Source: Thermacetogenium sp. UBA4966
Lineage (GTDB): Bacteria; Bacillota; DSM-12270; Thermacetogeniales; Thermacetogeniaceae
NCBI GenBank assembly: GCA_002397275.1
Contig: DHAA01000107.1
Coordinates: 1 to 22,588, forward strand
Reading direction: 5' to 3'
DNA: 22,588 bases
Made by a program: the position numbers and the translations under genes. The notes beneath the pieces were generated by a model. The model was not told the origin of the DNA and ran no database searches. It saw only the letters and a program-made list of their open reading frames with translations. Of this stretch, positions 21,873 through 22,588 are shown piece by piece (within the stretch, counting starts at the first letter, position 1; each line of letters opens with the position of its first letter).

Positions 21873-22171
21873 CTGCCGCTCGCTCCATAGCCTGCGGTTT
21901 AACTTGCCCTAAGATAAACCGCGGTCATCCAATTTCCGACCTCCGGCATCTCCGGTTACTCCACCTGTTTTCAAGAAGGATAATGTTGGATCATTGTCGA
22001 ATCGTTAAAAGCATGTGCTATTTTCTGGAGATTTACTCAGAAAGGGAGGGATGGGCTGTTATTGCGGAAATTTGTACGGGGCCGCGATATTGAAAATCAT
22101 CTGGGGGAGGATTGGAAAGACCGTGAAGGTTGCATGCTTAGATAATTATGCCTATCCTGAGGAGGAGAATA
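21873..22171. other. Gap with hairpin and short candidate leader frame
   Basis: A hairpin at 21894-21922 pairs GCGGTTTA with TAAACCGC over 8 bp (13-base loop, no U-tract). The following ttccgacctccggcatctccgg (about 21935-21956, shown here in two halves ttccgacctccgg and catctccgg) is the inverse of the ggaggccggagg words beside repeat copies 2 and 3. From 22062 to 22145 a 27-residue frame starts TTG behind AAAGGGAGGG (22041-22050, 11 bases) and reads RKFVRGRDIENHLGEDW; it could be a leader peptide or chance. Confidence 0.35.
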
Positions 22172-22489
22172 ATGGATAAGCGGATAGGATGGTTTCTGAA
22201 GAATAATCAGAATGGTGAAATTCTGGGAAGCGCCGTCAAGGAGAGTGTGCTTCGGATTAATATCCTTAGTTTTTTTCAAGCCAATCCGCGTACCGTCGAT
22301 ACCGCTGCGGGGCTGGCCAGGCGTCTGCAGCGGGCGCCCGAGGAAATAAAATCGGCGCTTGTTCCTTTGGTCAGGCTAGGAATCATCCAGAAAAAAAATT
22401 ACCATAGCGCACCGTTATATCAGCTGAAAAACGGCCAGTTGATTGCTTCGCTTAATGGCGACCAAGGGGGTGATACATTCTTTGAATAA
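22172..22489 (+). CDS. Small winged-helix-type protein
   Basis: Protein of 105 residues with a probable winged helix: helix ESVLRINILSFFQANPRT, helix TAAGLARRLQRAPEEIKSA, recognition helix LVPLVRLGIIQKK, and a wing ending in PLYQLKNGQL. I do not recognise a named family. The ATG at 22172 follows AGGAGGAG by 5 bases; an upstream ATG at 22148 would add 8 residues in a poorer context. Its last 8 bases overlap the next gene, so it is likely co-transcribed and possibly co-functional with the PAS-domain protein that follows. A transcriptional role is an inference from the fold. Confidence 0.7.
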   Translation: MDKRIGWFLKNNQNGEILGSAVKESVLRINILSFFQANPRTVDTAAGLARRLQRAPEEIKSALVPLVRLGIIQKKNYHSAPLYQLKNGQLIASLNGDQGGDTFFE

Positions 22490-22588
22490 TAATACGGAAC
22501 ATATCCTGTGGCAGGCGTTGGAAGCAATTCCTCTGGGGATAGCGGTTTATGACGGGACAGGTAAAATTGCCGCTGTGAACAGCCGGCT
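22482..22588 (+). CDS. PAS-domain protein, 5' end only (probable sensor kinase)
   Basis: Truncated by the window end after 35 codons. The frame starts TTG at 22482, 11 bases after AAGGGGG, and encodes MNNNTEHILWQALEAIPLGI followed by AVYDGTGKIAAVNSR. This is the beginning of a PAS domain as found in clostridial histidine kinases and PAS-type regulators. The gene may start at GTG 22470 instead (four more residues). The output domain is not visible, so kinase is a guess. Confidence 0.7.
   Translation, partial: MNNNTEHILWQALEAIPLGIAVYDGTGKIAAVNSR

Overview
The window reads as chromosomal DNA of an endospore-forming, moderate-GC clostridium (Bacillota, Clostridia; Peptococcaceae-like is my guess). 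It carries spoVT, a SpoVB/YabM flippase, a SpoIID-family protein and a SCIFF (ranthipeptide) locus. TTG and GTG starts are common, each behind a strong purine-rich ribosome binding site. The order mfd - PPIase - spoVT - spoVB/yabM - mazG(yabN) - HU - S4(yabO/rqcP) matches the well-known Firmicutes mfd-yab region.

Layout. 1-937: AT-rich left edge with the possible tail of an upstream gene, a clear bidirectional terminator, a lone AT-rich ECF-type sigma factor, and about 245 bases of unexplained DNA. 938-4423: mfd. 4763-10148: PpiC-type foldase, spoVT behind a sigma-G-like promoter, the flippase, a YabN/MazG protein lacking half of its methylase domain, HU and the S4 protein. 10268-12446: SpoIID-family lipoprotein behind a second sigma-G-like promoter, then a LytR-CpsA-Psr protein. 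12447-13712: a genomic scrapyard with a truncated metallo-beta-lactamase gene, an IS4/IS1634-like transposase fragment, and a 28-bp direct repeat. 13713-15226: SCIFF peptide gene (51 codons) overlapping its radical SAM maturase. 15477-19092: envelope cluster of M23/LysM/G5 endopeptidase, membrane-anchored TPR protein and secreted gluzincin-type peptidase, each followed by a hairpin terminator. 19260-21872: murA, a divergent-PAP2 membrane protein and a METTL21-like methyltransferase, closely spaced. 22172-end: a small winged-helix protein overlapping a PAS-domain protein cut off by the window edge.

How it fits together. Most of the window serves envelope and spore construction: lipid-linked precursor flipping, MurA for peptidoglycan precursors, LCP for polymer attachment, SpoIID and M23 for wall remodelling, SpoVT for forespore gene control. 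Mfd, MazG, HU and RqcP are housekeeping.

The most unusual things are the SCIFF locus with overlapping genes, the YabN protein with a deleted methylase half, a dispersed intergenic repeat family (GGTTAGTNGTTRG core) sitting just after four genes, one copy of which coincides with the breakpoint of the metallo-beta-lactamase gene, and a SpoIID-like lipoprotein that appears to be under forespore sigma-G control. No clearly unprecedented multi-gene system is visible. No rRNA, tRNA or CRISPR array was found.
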